Positions 44,412-51,669 of a DNA stretch of 64,000 nucleotides are shown one piece after another (within the stretch, counting starts at the first letter, position 1; each line of letters opens with the position of its first letter). This stretch comes from Bacteroidota bacterium (GTDB taxonomy: Bacteria > Bacteroidota > Bacteroidia > Bacteroidales > Prolixibacteraceae). Under the pieces are notes generated by a model. It ran no database searches, was not told the DNA's origin, and was given only the letters and a program-made list of their open reading frames with translations. The position numbers were made by a program, and so were the translations under genes. The stretch is taken from NCBI GenBank assembly GCA_023251435.1, contig JAHEYU010000010.1, positions 58,525-122,524 of the forward strand, given 5' to 3'.

Positions 44412-45266
44412 TCAACTTAAGAGCAGCATATCGAGCGGGGATTTGATTTTTGATTGCGAGGAATGACCAATACAGTTATAAATTTCGGTGGTCTTTATAG
44501 ATTGATGGCCCAGAAGTTCTTTTACAAAACGGATATCGGTGCCATTATCCAATAAATGCCTTGCAAAGCTATGCCGCAAAATGTGAGGGGAAACCTCACT
44601 GCCAATATTGCTTCTTTTTGCCGCCTGTTTCACAACCTGCTGAACACTTCTTCTTGAATACTGACATCCATTTTGCCCTTCGAACAGGTAAACCGCCGGC
44701 CTGTATTTTTTGTAGTAAAGCCGGAGATTTCCGAGCAGTACCCGCGATAGCATAATTTCACGGCTTTTGCTTCCATTTATTTTTGCAAGTTGTATAACAT
44801 TCAGCTTCGAGTCGATATCAGACACTTTCAGATTAACCAATTCCTTCAGCCTTAGTCCTCCTGAATAAAGCAAACACAAAATACATTTATGCTTCAGGTT
44901 GCCGGTCGAATCAATCATCTGTTTCACTTCTTCCTTACTTACAAAAAGTGGAAGTTTACTTTTGGGCATCCGGGGTTTAAGGAAACCAATAGGCTGCTTA
45001 ATTCCTAAAACCAGTTCGAAGAATTTTGCAATACTAGTCACCACCTGCCTTTGATAAGTTAAGCCGATATGCTTTTCGGCAATAAGCCCCAGAATATACT
45101 TTTCAATCGATTTCAGACTGATCTTTTCCGGATGATCAACTTTAGTTCCGGCAGAATTCAAAAAACTCCTGACTGCCGTTTGGTAGTGCGCAACCGAAGC
45201 CTCACTGTAGTGAAGAATTTTCAGTTTTTCTTCAAACAAACTGATCCAGTATTCGGTATTCATCAT
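44412..45266 (-). CDS. tyrosine recombinase / site-specific integrase
   Basis: 284 residues from the ATG pair at 45261-45266 (a GTG at 45287 is an alternative). An N-terminal SAM-like DNA-binding domain (residues 1-90) is followed by the catalytic domain. The catalytic set is visible: Arg in SGGLRLKEL, Lys in LAKINGSKSREI, HILRH, GHQS and Tyr in TTEIY. It resembles the XerD-like solo integrases of Bacteroidota. No flanking insertion sequence, phage genes or obvious att duplication are seen next to it. Its role could be DNA inversion, plasmid or integron-like cassette recombination. Confidence 0.85.
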   Translation of the reverse strand: MMNTEYWISLFEEKLKILHYSEASVAHYQTAVRSFLNSAGTKVDHPEKISLKSIEKYILGLIAEKHIGLTYQRQVVTSIAKFFELVLGIKQPIGFLKPRMPKSKLPLFVSKEEVKQMIDSTGNLKHKCILCLLYSGGLRLKELVNLKVSDIDSKLNVIQLAKINGSKSREIMLSRVLLGNLRLYYKKYRPAVYLFEGQNGCQYSRRSVQQVVKQAAKRSNIGSEVSPHILRHSFARHLLDNGTDIRFVKELLGHQSIKTTEIYNCIGHSSQSKIKSPLDMLLLS

Positions 45267-45476
45267 TCCGGTTTTAAACAAAAGCACTCGAATAATTTCG
45301 CAAATACTAATTTAAAAATAAACTTCCAGAATTACATACATTATTGATAATCAATTAATTGTTTTTCTAAACAAATGTTGCAACTTAATTTGATGGGCGC
45401 AACTTTAGGCCCTAAAATGCATTAAATACGTACAAGTTGCTGATTTATAACAATTCATACTATCAAATTAATTAAT

Positions 45477-45481
45477 GGAGG
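45477..45481 (+). promoter_or_regulatory. Shine-Dalgarno site that decides the start of the C1 peptidase
   Basis: GGAGG lies 8 nt before the ATG at 45490. It overlaps an in-frame ATG at 45475, so the downstream start is favoured. This is a rare strong Shine-Dalgarno site in a genome segment that otherwise lacks them. Confidence 0.6.
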
Positions 45482-45489
45482 AAATAACT

Positions 45490-46461
45490 ATGAATTTAAT
45501 TATTGAAAAAGAAGAAAAAATACTGGACATACCATTTCAGAAAGATGGCATGACCGAAAGAATTGGAATGGGCTGGCTCCCGGATTATCCTGATTTTAGG
45601 GATTTTACGATGGAACAGAATACTGTTAGTCCTAAACTTAAAGAGCTGAAACAAGATGATTCTATTCTCAAAATGCTCACAAAAGTTGGCGTTACCAAGA
45701 CTGCTACAGCTGTAAAAATTCCGTTAAGTGTTGATTTACGTCCGTGGTTTTCACCGGTCGAAAACCAAGGTTCACTAGGTTCGTGTACTGCCAATGCAGG
45801 TGTTAGTGTAGTCGAATATTTCGAAAGAAGGGCATTTGGAAAGCACATCGACGCTTCCAGGCTTTTCCTTTATAAAGTTACCCGAAACATGCTGCACTGG
45901 ACGGGTGATACCGGAGCTTTTCTACGGACAACAATGGGTGCACTGGCACTTTTTGGCACTCCGCCCGAAGAATATCATCCTTATATTATCACCGATTTCG
46001 ACAAAGAACCATCTGCTTTCTGTTATGCTTTTGCCCAAAACTATCAGGCAATTACCTATTATCGTCTCGATCCTCCCGGCACCACCAAAGAAGTACTGCT
46101 AAACCGCATTAAAACATATCTGGCAGCCGGTCTTCCTTCAATGTTCGGTTTCACTGTTTATAATTCGTATGTGCAGGCGGCTTCAACCGGAAAAATTCCA
46201 TATCCGACATCCGGAGAAAGAATTGCCGGTGGCCATGCAATTGTAGCCTGCGGTTACGATGACAACATGAAAATTAAAAACACCACTACCGGAGCCACAG
46301 AAACCAAGGGCGCTTTCCTGATCCGCAATTCATGGGGTCCTGCCTGGGGAATGGGTGGTTATGGCTGGCTTCCTTACGAATATGTACTGAAAGGACTTGC
46401 CGTTGACTGGTGGTCGCTGCTTAAAAATGAATGGATTGATACTGGCGAATTCAAACTTTAA
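45490..46461 (+). CDS. C1 (papain-like) cysteine peptidase
   Basis: 323 residues from the ATG at 45490. Papain-family residues are all present: oxyanion Gln93 and nucleophile Cys99 in ENQGSLGSC, His in AGGHAIVACGYD, and Asn in IRNSWGPAWG. The N-terminal ~85 residues (GWLPDYPDFRDFT...) correspond to a short pro-region. There is no signal peptide, so the enzyme appears cytoplasmic or released by another route. A 13-nt palindrome ATTGATAATCAAT lies upstream at 45343-45355. Its neighbours (recombinase upstream, LytTR regulator downstream) give no functional hint. Confidence 0.84.
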   Translation: MNLIIEKEEKILDIPFQKDGMTERIGMGWLPDYPDFRDFTMEQNTVSPKLKELKQDDSILKMLTKVGVTKTATAVKIPLSVDLRPWFSPVENQGSLGSCTANAGVSVVEYFERRAFGKHIDASRLFLYKVTRNMLHWTGDTGAFLRTTMGALALFGTPPEEYHPYIITDFDKEPSAFCYAFAQNYQAITYYRLDPPGTTKEVLLNRIKTYLAAGLPSMFGFTVYNSYVQAASTGKIPYPTSGERIAGGHAIVACGYDDNMKIKNTTTGATETKGAFLIRNSWGPAWGMGGYGWLPYEYVLKGLAVDWWSLLKNEWIDTGEFKL

Positions 46462-46540
46462 TTCATTGTAATTGGTTGAAACTGCAAATGACTTTGAATA
46501 ACTACAAGTGACAAAATTTCGACAGAACGAAAATTCTATT

Positions 46541-46577
46541 GCCCTCGTTATCGGTTTAGATAACGGGGGCTTTTTTT
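46541..46577 (+). terminator. terminator after the C1 peptidase gene
   Basis: Stem GCCCTCGTTATC / GATAACGGGGGC (one G.T pair) with a 6-nt loop and seven T. Confidence 0.8.
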
Positions 46578-46742
46578 GCACCTGAAACCGCTCTAAACAT
46601 TCAGTAAAAATTGTTAAACCTATATTCAACAATTACCGTAAACCACAGCAGTCAAATGTCTGATAACGGTCTTTCAAGGAAACAAAAATTGATTATCAGG
46701 CGGTTGGACAGGATTTTTTCAGAATAAAGCATTGAACACACA

Positions 46743-47585
46743 ATGAACTCAAAATTAGACCAATTGATATTTTTATTGAAAAAAGATTTGCGGCTTTACC
46801 TCGGTATCAGTTTTGGCATATTTTTATTTGTGCTCTTTTTTCAGCCCTTTCAGCTCGACAAATTTGATTTTAACAACCGTTTACTGATAGTTGCCGGGTT
46901 GGGCGGCATTGTTTTCCTATTCACAATATTGGTCAGGGCTAGCTTTATCCTGATATTGCAATTTTATAATCCCGACAACCGCGAACCGGCATTTCCTGCC
47001 TATCTGGGCGGGTTTATTATTCTGGCACTTTGTTCGGTGGCTTTCGCGTTTTACCTGCGTTACGTGGGTTCGGTAACCATCACGTTTTACACCATGTTTA
47101 AAGTTGTTTTAATTTGCCTTTTCCCTCCGCTGTCTCTGGGTTTATACGACGAGCTAAAAGAATTAAAACAGCAGAACGAATCACTTTTGCTCGAAAAAGA
47201 AATCATTCAGGAACAGTTTCAGAAAGACAAGGACGAATTCAGGCATAAATCGATTGAGTTTGTATCTGAAAACAGCAGCGAAACCTTATCACTTCAGATT
47301 GCCGATATCGCGCTCATTAAATCGGCGGATAATTACGTTGAAATTGTATTTAAAGAAGGTGATCACCTGAAGAAAAAACTAATCAGGAATACCCTCAAAG
47401 GTATTGAACAACAGATCAGAAGTTATCCCAACTTTATTCGCTGTCACCGTATTTGCATCGTTAACACGCATTACATCGAAAAGCTCAACCGGAAATTCAA
47501 TAACCATTGGCTGACCATAAAAGATCTTCAGGAACAAATACCTGTATCGCGCCAGTATTTACTGAAGCTTAAAGAGGCTACATAA
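46743..47585 (+). CDS. membrane-bound LytTR transcriptional regulator
   Basis: 280 residues. Four hydrophobic segments in the first ~130 residues (LGISFGIFLFVLFF, LLIVAGLGGIVFLFTILV, FIILALCSVAFAFYL, MFKVVLICLFPPL) are followed by a coiled coil (LKQQNESLLLEKEIIQEQFQKD). A C-terminal LytTR DNA-binding domain follows (LQIADIALIKSADNYVEIVF...RCHRICIVN...NHWLTIKD). No receiver domain or histidine kinase partner is present, so it is a one-component membrane sensor-regulator. The radical SAM and desaturase genes follow on the same strand, plausible targets. Confidence 0.84.
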   Translation: MNSKLDQLIFLLKKDLRLYLGISFGIFLFVLFFQPFQLDKFDFNNRLLIVAGLGGIVFLFTILVRASFILILQFYNPDNREPAFPAYLGGFIILALCSVAFAFYLRYVGSVTITFYTMFKVVLICLFPPLSLGLYDELKELKQQNESLLLEKEIIQEQFQKDKDEFRHKSIEFVSENSSETLSLQIADIALIKSADNYVEIVFKEGDHLKKKLIRNTLKGIEQQIRSYPNFIRCHRICIVNTHYIEKLNRKFNNHWLTIKDLQEQIPVSRQYLLKLKEAT

Positions 47586-47712
47586 ACTTACTGTGGCGAA
47601 TACCACTCACCACCCGATCGTTTGTTTTGCCACTAAATACTTACCGTTAATCCCTCCTCTTTCCAAAAGGGAAAAATGTGATTTAGCTTTGTCGGAATTT
47701 AAATTTCCGGCA

Positions 47713-49206
47713 ATGAAAATCCTACTCGTATATCCAAAATACCCCGACACTTACTGGGGTTTCAGACATGCACTGCGGTTTATCTCGAAGAAAGCTGCTG
47801 TGCCGCCGCTTGGTTTAATAACAGTTTCGGCAATGTTTCCTGAAACATGGCAAAAAAAACTGGTTGACCTGAATATAACTGCACTTCAGACAAAAGATAT
47901 TATGTGGGCCGATTATGTTTTTATAAGTGCCATGTATGTTCAAAAAGAATCGGTTAATACCATTATTGAAGAATGCCTGAAACACAAAGTGAAGATGGTG
48001 GCAGGCGGCCCGCTGTTTACGCAGGAACCAGATAATTATCCTGAAATTGATCACTTTATACTGAATGAGGCTGAGATTACATTTCCGCTGTTCCTGAATG
48101 ATTTGAACAACGGGAATGCCCTGAAAAAAACATACAGAACCGACGAATTTGCCAATATAACTACCAGTCCAGTTCCTGATTATCACTTACTATCAATGAA
48201 AGTCTATGCTTCGATGAATTTACAGATTACACGCGGATGCCCCTTTGCATGCGACTTCTGCGAAATTACCTCGCTGTTGGGACATAAAGTGAGAATGAAA
48301 GAAACCCGACAGATAATTGATGAGCTTGAAGCACTTTACAAATTGAATTGGCGCGGTGCTGTCGCGATTGTTGACGATAACTTTATCGGGAACAAAAAAG
48401 AAGTAAAGTACAATCTGTTGCCTGCCATGAAAATCTGGATGGAAAATCACCGTTTCCCATTTTCATTCAGCATCCAGTCTTCAATAAATATGGCCGACGA
48501 CGAGGAATTAATGCGACTGATGAATGAAACCGGATTTAACTCAACTTTTATTGGCATCGAAACTACCGACGAAACTTCGCTTGTTGATTGTAACAAAGTT
48601 CAGAATCAGAACCGCAATTTACTGCAGAGCGTTCAAAAAATACAGAAAGCCGGATTTCAGGTTTCAGGAGGTTTTATTGTAGGATTCGACAGCGATTCAC
48701 CAGACGTTTTTCAGAAACAAACTGAATTTATACAGCAAAGCGGAATTGTTTCGGCAATGGTTGGACTGCTGAATGCCCCGAAAAACACAAAACTTTACCA
48801 CCGGCTGAAAGCTGAAAACAGGCTGACCGCTGAACCTACCGGAAGCAATACCGACTTTTCGATGAATTTTATCCCGAAAATGAATTACGCTGAACTTATG
48901 GAAGGCTACAAAACAATCCTTCAGAATATTTATTCGGCAAAACCTTATTATCAAAGGGTTCGGCAATTTATGATGAATTACAACCGAAATCAGTTATGCA
49001 AAAAGAAGCTGAATATTTCGTACTTGTCAGGATTCATCAAATCAATTTTCATCATCGGAATTGTGAATAAAGGAAGAAGCGAATACTGGAAGTTTTTGCT
49101 CTGGACACTGTTCAGGCGACCAGCCATGTTTACAGATGCAGTAATTTTTGCTGTGTATGGCTTTCATTACAGAACAGTATTTGGATTGAGAAATAACAAC
49201 AGATAA
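47713..49206 (+). CDS. B12-binding-domain radical SAM protein
   Basis: 497 residues from the ATG at 47713; upstream in-frame codons encode an implausible extension that overlaps a repeat-like region (TCCCTCCTCTTTCCAAAAGGG). N-terminal cobalamin-binding-type domain (LLVYPKYPDTYWGF...VSAMFPE...DYVFISAM...AGGPLFT). The radical SAM cluster motif is CPFACDFC. The C-terminal part (YYQRVRQFMMNYN...) looks like DUF4070. Members of this group (HpnP/HpnR-like) methylate hopanoid or other lipid carbons. Together with the adjacent fatty acid desaturase this suggests lipid modification, but the substrate is unknown. Confidence 0.84.
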   Translation: MKILLVYPKYPDTYWGFRHALRFISKKAAVPPLGLITVSAMFPETWQKKLVDLNITALQTKDIMWADYVFISAMYVQKESVNTIIEECLKHKVKMVAGGPLFTQEPDNYPEIDHFILNEAEITFPLFLNDLNNGNALKKTYRTDEFANITTSPVPDYHLLSMKVYASMNLQITRGCPFACDFCEITSLLGHKVRMKETRQIIDELEALYKLNWRGAVAIVDDNFIGNKKEVKYNLLPAMKIWMENHRFPFSFSIQSSINMADDEELMRLMNETGFNSTFIGIETTDETSLVDCNKVQNQNRNLLQSVQKIQKAGFQVSGGFIVGFDSDSPDVFQKQTEFIQQSGIVSAMVGLLNAPKNTKLYHRLKAENRLTAEPTGSNTDFSMNFIPKMNYAELMEGYKTILQNIYSAKPYYQRVRQFMMNYNRNQLCKKKLNISYLSGFIKSIFIIGIVNKGRSEYWKFLLWTLFRRPAMFTDAVIFAVYGFHYRTVFGLRNNNR

Positions 49207-49219
49207 AAGACGATTAGCA

Positions 49220-50245
49220 ATGAATTCGAAAATTAACAACCAGCCCGAAAACGACCGCTCATGGCAAAAAGTGATCATGAAATATAACCAACCGGAATTA
49301 CGCAAAAGCATCTGGCAAATCTGCAATTCGCTCATTCCCTATTTATTGCTGTGGTTTTTAATGATCCAGAGTTTACGGATTTCCTATTTCATTACACTTT
49401 TGCTGGCCATTTTGGCAAGTGGATTTCTGGTCAGGCTGTTCATCATTTTTCACGATTGCGGCCACGGAGCTTTCTTCAAATCAGCAAAAGCGAATAAAAT
49501 TGTCGGAATAATACTTGGCATACTGGCATTTACGCCCTATTACAAATGGCACAATCAGCATCAGATTCACCATGCCACCACCGGAAATCTGGACAAACGC
49601 GGAATCGGCGATGTCTGGACCATGACCGTGGAAGAATATCTGAATTCGCCCAAATTGAAACGCATCGTTTACAAGGCTTTCCGTAATCCGTTTGTGATGT
49701 TTAGCGTTGGGCCGCTTTACATGATTTTTGTGCAAAACCGTTTTTCGAAGAAATATATGACCAAAAAAGAGAAATGGAACATGTATTTCACCAACCTTGC
49801 GCTGGTAGTAATTGCAACAGCAATGAGTCTGCTGATCGGACTGAAAGCTTATCTGATCATTCAGCTGCCGGTCATCGTATTTTCACACATACTCGGACTT
49901 TGGCTTTTCTATATTCAGCACCAGTTCGAAGGCGTTTCGTGGCACAGGAGCAGCAACTGGGATTATAAAACCGCAGCCATTGATGGCAGTTCGTTTCTGA
50001 AATTACCTGCAGTTTTGCAATGGTTCACCGGAAACATCGGATTTCATCATTTACACCATTTAAGCCCGAGAATACCCAATTATAATCTGGCCCGCTGTCA
50101 GTACGAAAACGATCTGTTTAAAGAAGTTAAGCCAATTACACTATTTTCAACATTTAAGGCATTAAAACTTAGCTTGTGGGACGAAACAAACCGGCAACTG
50201 GTGAGGTTTGGAAAAATAAGAAACTCTGTTGAGATTGGTAGATAA
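49220..50245 (+). CDS. membrane fatty acid desaturase
   Basis: 341 residues with four main hydrophobic segments. The three histidine boxes of the di-iron desaturase family are clear: HDCGHG (near residue 78), HNQHQIHH (near 113) and HHLHH (near 275). The family introduces double bonds into acyl chains using O2, so at least microaerobic life is indicated. It begins 13 nt after the radical SAM gene, a probable operon. It ends just before a GACTCAAAGTC palindrome. Confidence 0.87.
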   Translation: MNSKINNQPENDRSWQKVIMKYNQPELRKSIWQICNSLIPYLLLWFLMIQSLRISYFITLLLAILASGFLVRLFIIFHDCGHGAFFKSAKANKIVGIILGILAFTPYYKWHNQHQIHHATTGNLDKRGIGDVWTMTVEEYLNSPKLKRIVYKAFRNPFVMFSVGPLYMIFVQNRFSKKYMTKKEKWNMYFTNLALVVIATAMSLLIGLKAYLIIQLPVIVFSHILGLWLFYIQHQFEGVSWHRSSNWDYKTAAIDGSSFLKLPAVLQWFTGNIGFHHLHHLSPRIPNYNLARCQYENDLFKEVKPITLFSTFKALKLSLWDETNRQLVRFGKIRNSVEIGR

Positions 50246-50260
50246 AAATACTTGTTCGGC

Positions 50261-50293
50261 AGTCCGGGTGCGACTCAAAGTCGCGCCCGGACT
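50261..50293. repeat. GACTCAAAGTC palindrome, copy 1
   Basis: 15-bp stem AGTCCGGGTGCGACT, loop CAA, then AGTCGCGCCCGGACT (one G.T wobble). A second short hairpin (GCTGATC / GATCAGC at 50295-50301 and 50321-50327) follows. It may end the desaturase transcript. Confidence 0.8.
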
Positions 50294-50369
50294 AGCTGAT
50301 CAGATTATATCAAGTCCTCCGATCAGCCCATAAAATCAACACCATATCTCTGCCCAGAAGATAAATAAT

Positions 50370-50377
50370 TATCTTCG
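50370..50377 (+). promoter_or_regulatory. probable -7 element of the antitoxin-like gene
   Basis: TATCTTCG, one base off TAnnTTTG, 22 nt before the ATG at 50399; it is identical to the element at 31237. Confidence 0.45.
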
Positions 50378-50398
50378 TTCATCAGAAACAATAGCAAT

Positions 50399-50611
50399 AT
50401 GAAAACACAAGCCATACAATTTAACAAGCTGGTAGATCAGATTTACAACATGCCACTTGAAGACAAATTAGAGCTTAAAAACCTTTTGGAGCACAATATT
50501 GCTGATAGCAGAAGGGAAGAAATCGTCAATAATGCAAAAAAGTCAAAGGAAGAACACAAATCTGGTAAATTGAGTTTCTCATCCAACATTCAGGAGCTTA
50601 AAAAAGAGTAA
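50399..50611 (+). CDS. antitoxin-like small protein (orphan)
   Basis: 70 residues: MKTQAIQFNKLVDQIYNM, then a helix (PLEDKLELKNLLEHNI) and a Lys/Glu-rich C-terminal tail (NNAKKSKEEHKSGKLSF). This is the shape of the small antitoxins paired with RelE/ParE-type toxins in Bacteroidota, where a folded dimer domain is followed by a flexible toxin-wrapping tail. The expected toxin gene is reduced to its last ~24 codons immediately after the stop (see next feature). The assignment rests on shape and on that remnant. Confidence 0.6.
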   Translation: MKTQAIQFNKLVDQIYNMPLEDKLELKNLLEHNIADSRREEIVNNAKKSKEEHKSGKLSFSSNIQELKKE

Positions 50612-50685
50612 TCTTTTATTTTACCGACGACAAGCCTAAGAAAGCTGTTTTTGTTGACATTGGAAATCATAAAGAAGTTTACTAA
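50611..50685 (+). pseudogene. remnant of a RelE/ParE-type toxin gene (C-terminal ~24 codons)
   Basis: Starting at the last base of the antitoxin stop codon, one frame reads IFYFTDDKPKKAVFVDIGNHKEVY followed by TAA (given here as the recognisable tail, DIGNHKEVY at 50656-50682). The ending 'DIGxHkeVY' is the typical C-terminus of RelE/ParE toxins of ~85-100 residues. The first ~65 residues and the start codon are missing, as expected from an internal deletion. No function is expected. Confidence 0.55.
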
Positions 50686-50691
50686 ACGCCA

Positions 50692-50773
50692 CAAGCCCCC
50701 GCCATCCTTTCCGGACAACGAGGGCTTGTTTTATTTTGGAAGTCCAGGTGTGACTCAAAGTCGCGCCCGGACT
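50692..50773. repeat. composite repeat unit, copy 1 (terminator-like hairpin plus GACTCAAAGTC palindrome)
   Basis: The first half is a hairpin CAAGCCC...GGGCTTG (23-nt loop) followed by TTTTATTTT. The second half (50741-50773) is AGTCCAGGTGTGACT, loop CAA, AGTCGCGCCCGGACT. The same two parts recur in the same order at 51514-51596, so the pair flanks the AT-rich gene at 50953-51423. Confidence 0.8.
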
Positions 50774-50952
50774 GATAGATTGGAGCAACGTAGCATGTCG
50801 AAGGCCGTTCTCCCCCCAAAAAGGTACCCCCATTACACTTTTATGCGAATTTTTTAATGATCCAAGCAGTCAAAGCATCTAATCTTATTATTTAAAGTTC
50901 ATTGGGATTTTATTATTTGTAATTTCATAACTTTATAAAAAAACATTTGAAT

Positions 50953-51423
50953 ATGATTAATATTGAAACTGCCAAAAGGTTAGATGTCATTTTGAATAAA
51001 TTAGTTGAAATAAATTCACAAAATGGACGAACACATTTAGATTTATCCGAAACTCGAAAAATATTTCCGGAATTTGAAAATTTAAAATTATTATTTGAGC
51101 TTATTGGAGAAACAGAACTTAACGGCAAATCTATAGTTCGGTATATCTCCACAAAAACTGGAACTGAGATTTATATAAATTCATATACAAATCTATTTAT
51201 TCAAAATGGTGGGTTTGTGAAAAAATATGAAGACTTATTATCAGATGATGAACTTAAAAAGTACAAGGATAAGATGGAGTTTAAAAAACTTTTACTTGAT
51301 GTAAAAAACCTCGAAGATATTCCAAATCAAGTAAAATTTAATCGAAATGCTACATATCTTTCGTTGATAATTGCATCACTTTCTATTTTTATTGCTTTGA
51401 TTGCCTTATTCTTCAAAAAATAG
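50953..51423 (+). CDS. hypothetical protein with C-terminal membrane anchor
   Basis: 156 residues from the ATG at 50953. The N-terminal part is predicted soluble and mixed (TAKRLDVILNKLVEINSQNG...LDLSETRKIFPEF...LLFELIGETEL). The C-terminus is a single membrane helix (ATYLSLIIASLSIFIALIALF) ending FKK. I recognise no family. Its codons are clearly more AT-rich than those of neighbouring genes, and the gene is bracketed by two copies of a composite repeat, so recent acquisition is likely. A role as an anchored effector or phage-defence accessory is speculation. Confidence 0.6.
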   Translation: MINIETAKRLDVILNKLVEINSQNGRTHLDLSETRKIFPEFENLKLLFELIGETELNGKSIVRYISTKTGTEIYINSYTNLFIQNGGFVKKYEDLLSDDELKKYKDKMEFKKLLLDVKNLEDIPNQVKFNRNATYLSLIIASLSIFIALIALFFKK

Positions 51424-51513
51424 TTTCAACATAAATGAATTCAAACAAACCGCTTTTTATTAAGACATGAATTGGTTGGATGAAGAACCCAACAAAAATC
51501 ATCCCTTGAATAT

Positions 51514-51596
51514 CAAGCCCCCGCCATCCATTCCGGACAACGAGGGCTTGTTTTATTTGGAGAACTGATCCGATGACTCAAAGTCATCGGATCAGT
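51514..51596. repeat. composite repeat unit, copy 2
   Basis: The first ~45 nt are nearly identical to copy 1 (one substitution, one indel). The palindrome (51564-51596) is ACTGATCCGATGACT, loop CAA, AGTCATCGGATCAGT: same 15-3-15 geometry and same GACT-CAA-AGTC centre, but a fully different outer stem that still pairs perfectly. Confidence 0.8.
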
Positions 51597-51669
51597 CGCT
51601 TTTATTACTCTTCAACTTCGCTTGGTGCATCGCTTCTGCCTTCTGGCTACTGCCTTTTTTGCCTTGCTT

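Noticed and set aside
45343..45355. ATTGATAATCAAT as an Fnr box for the C1 peptidase.
   Set aside because: The half-sites are separated by one base rather than four, so it is only a short palindrome.
44412..45474. Possible integron (integrase with attI/attC array).
   Set aside because: The recombinase lacks an obvious IntI-specific insertion, no attC-like hairpin array or cassettes were seen, and flanking genes are large ordinary genes.
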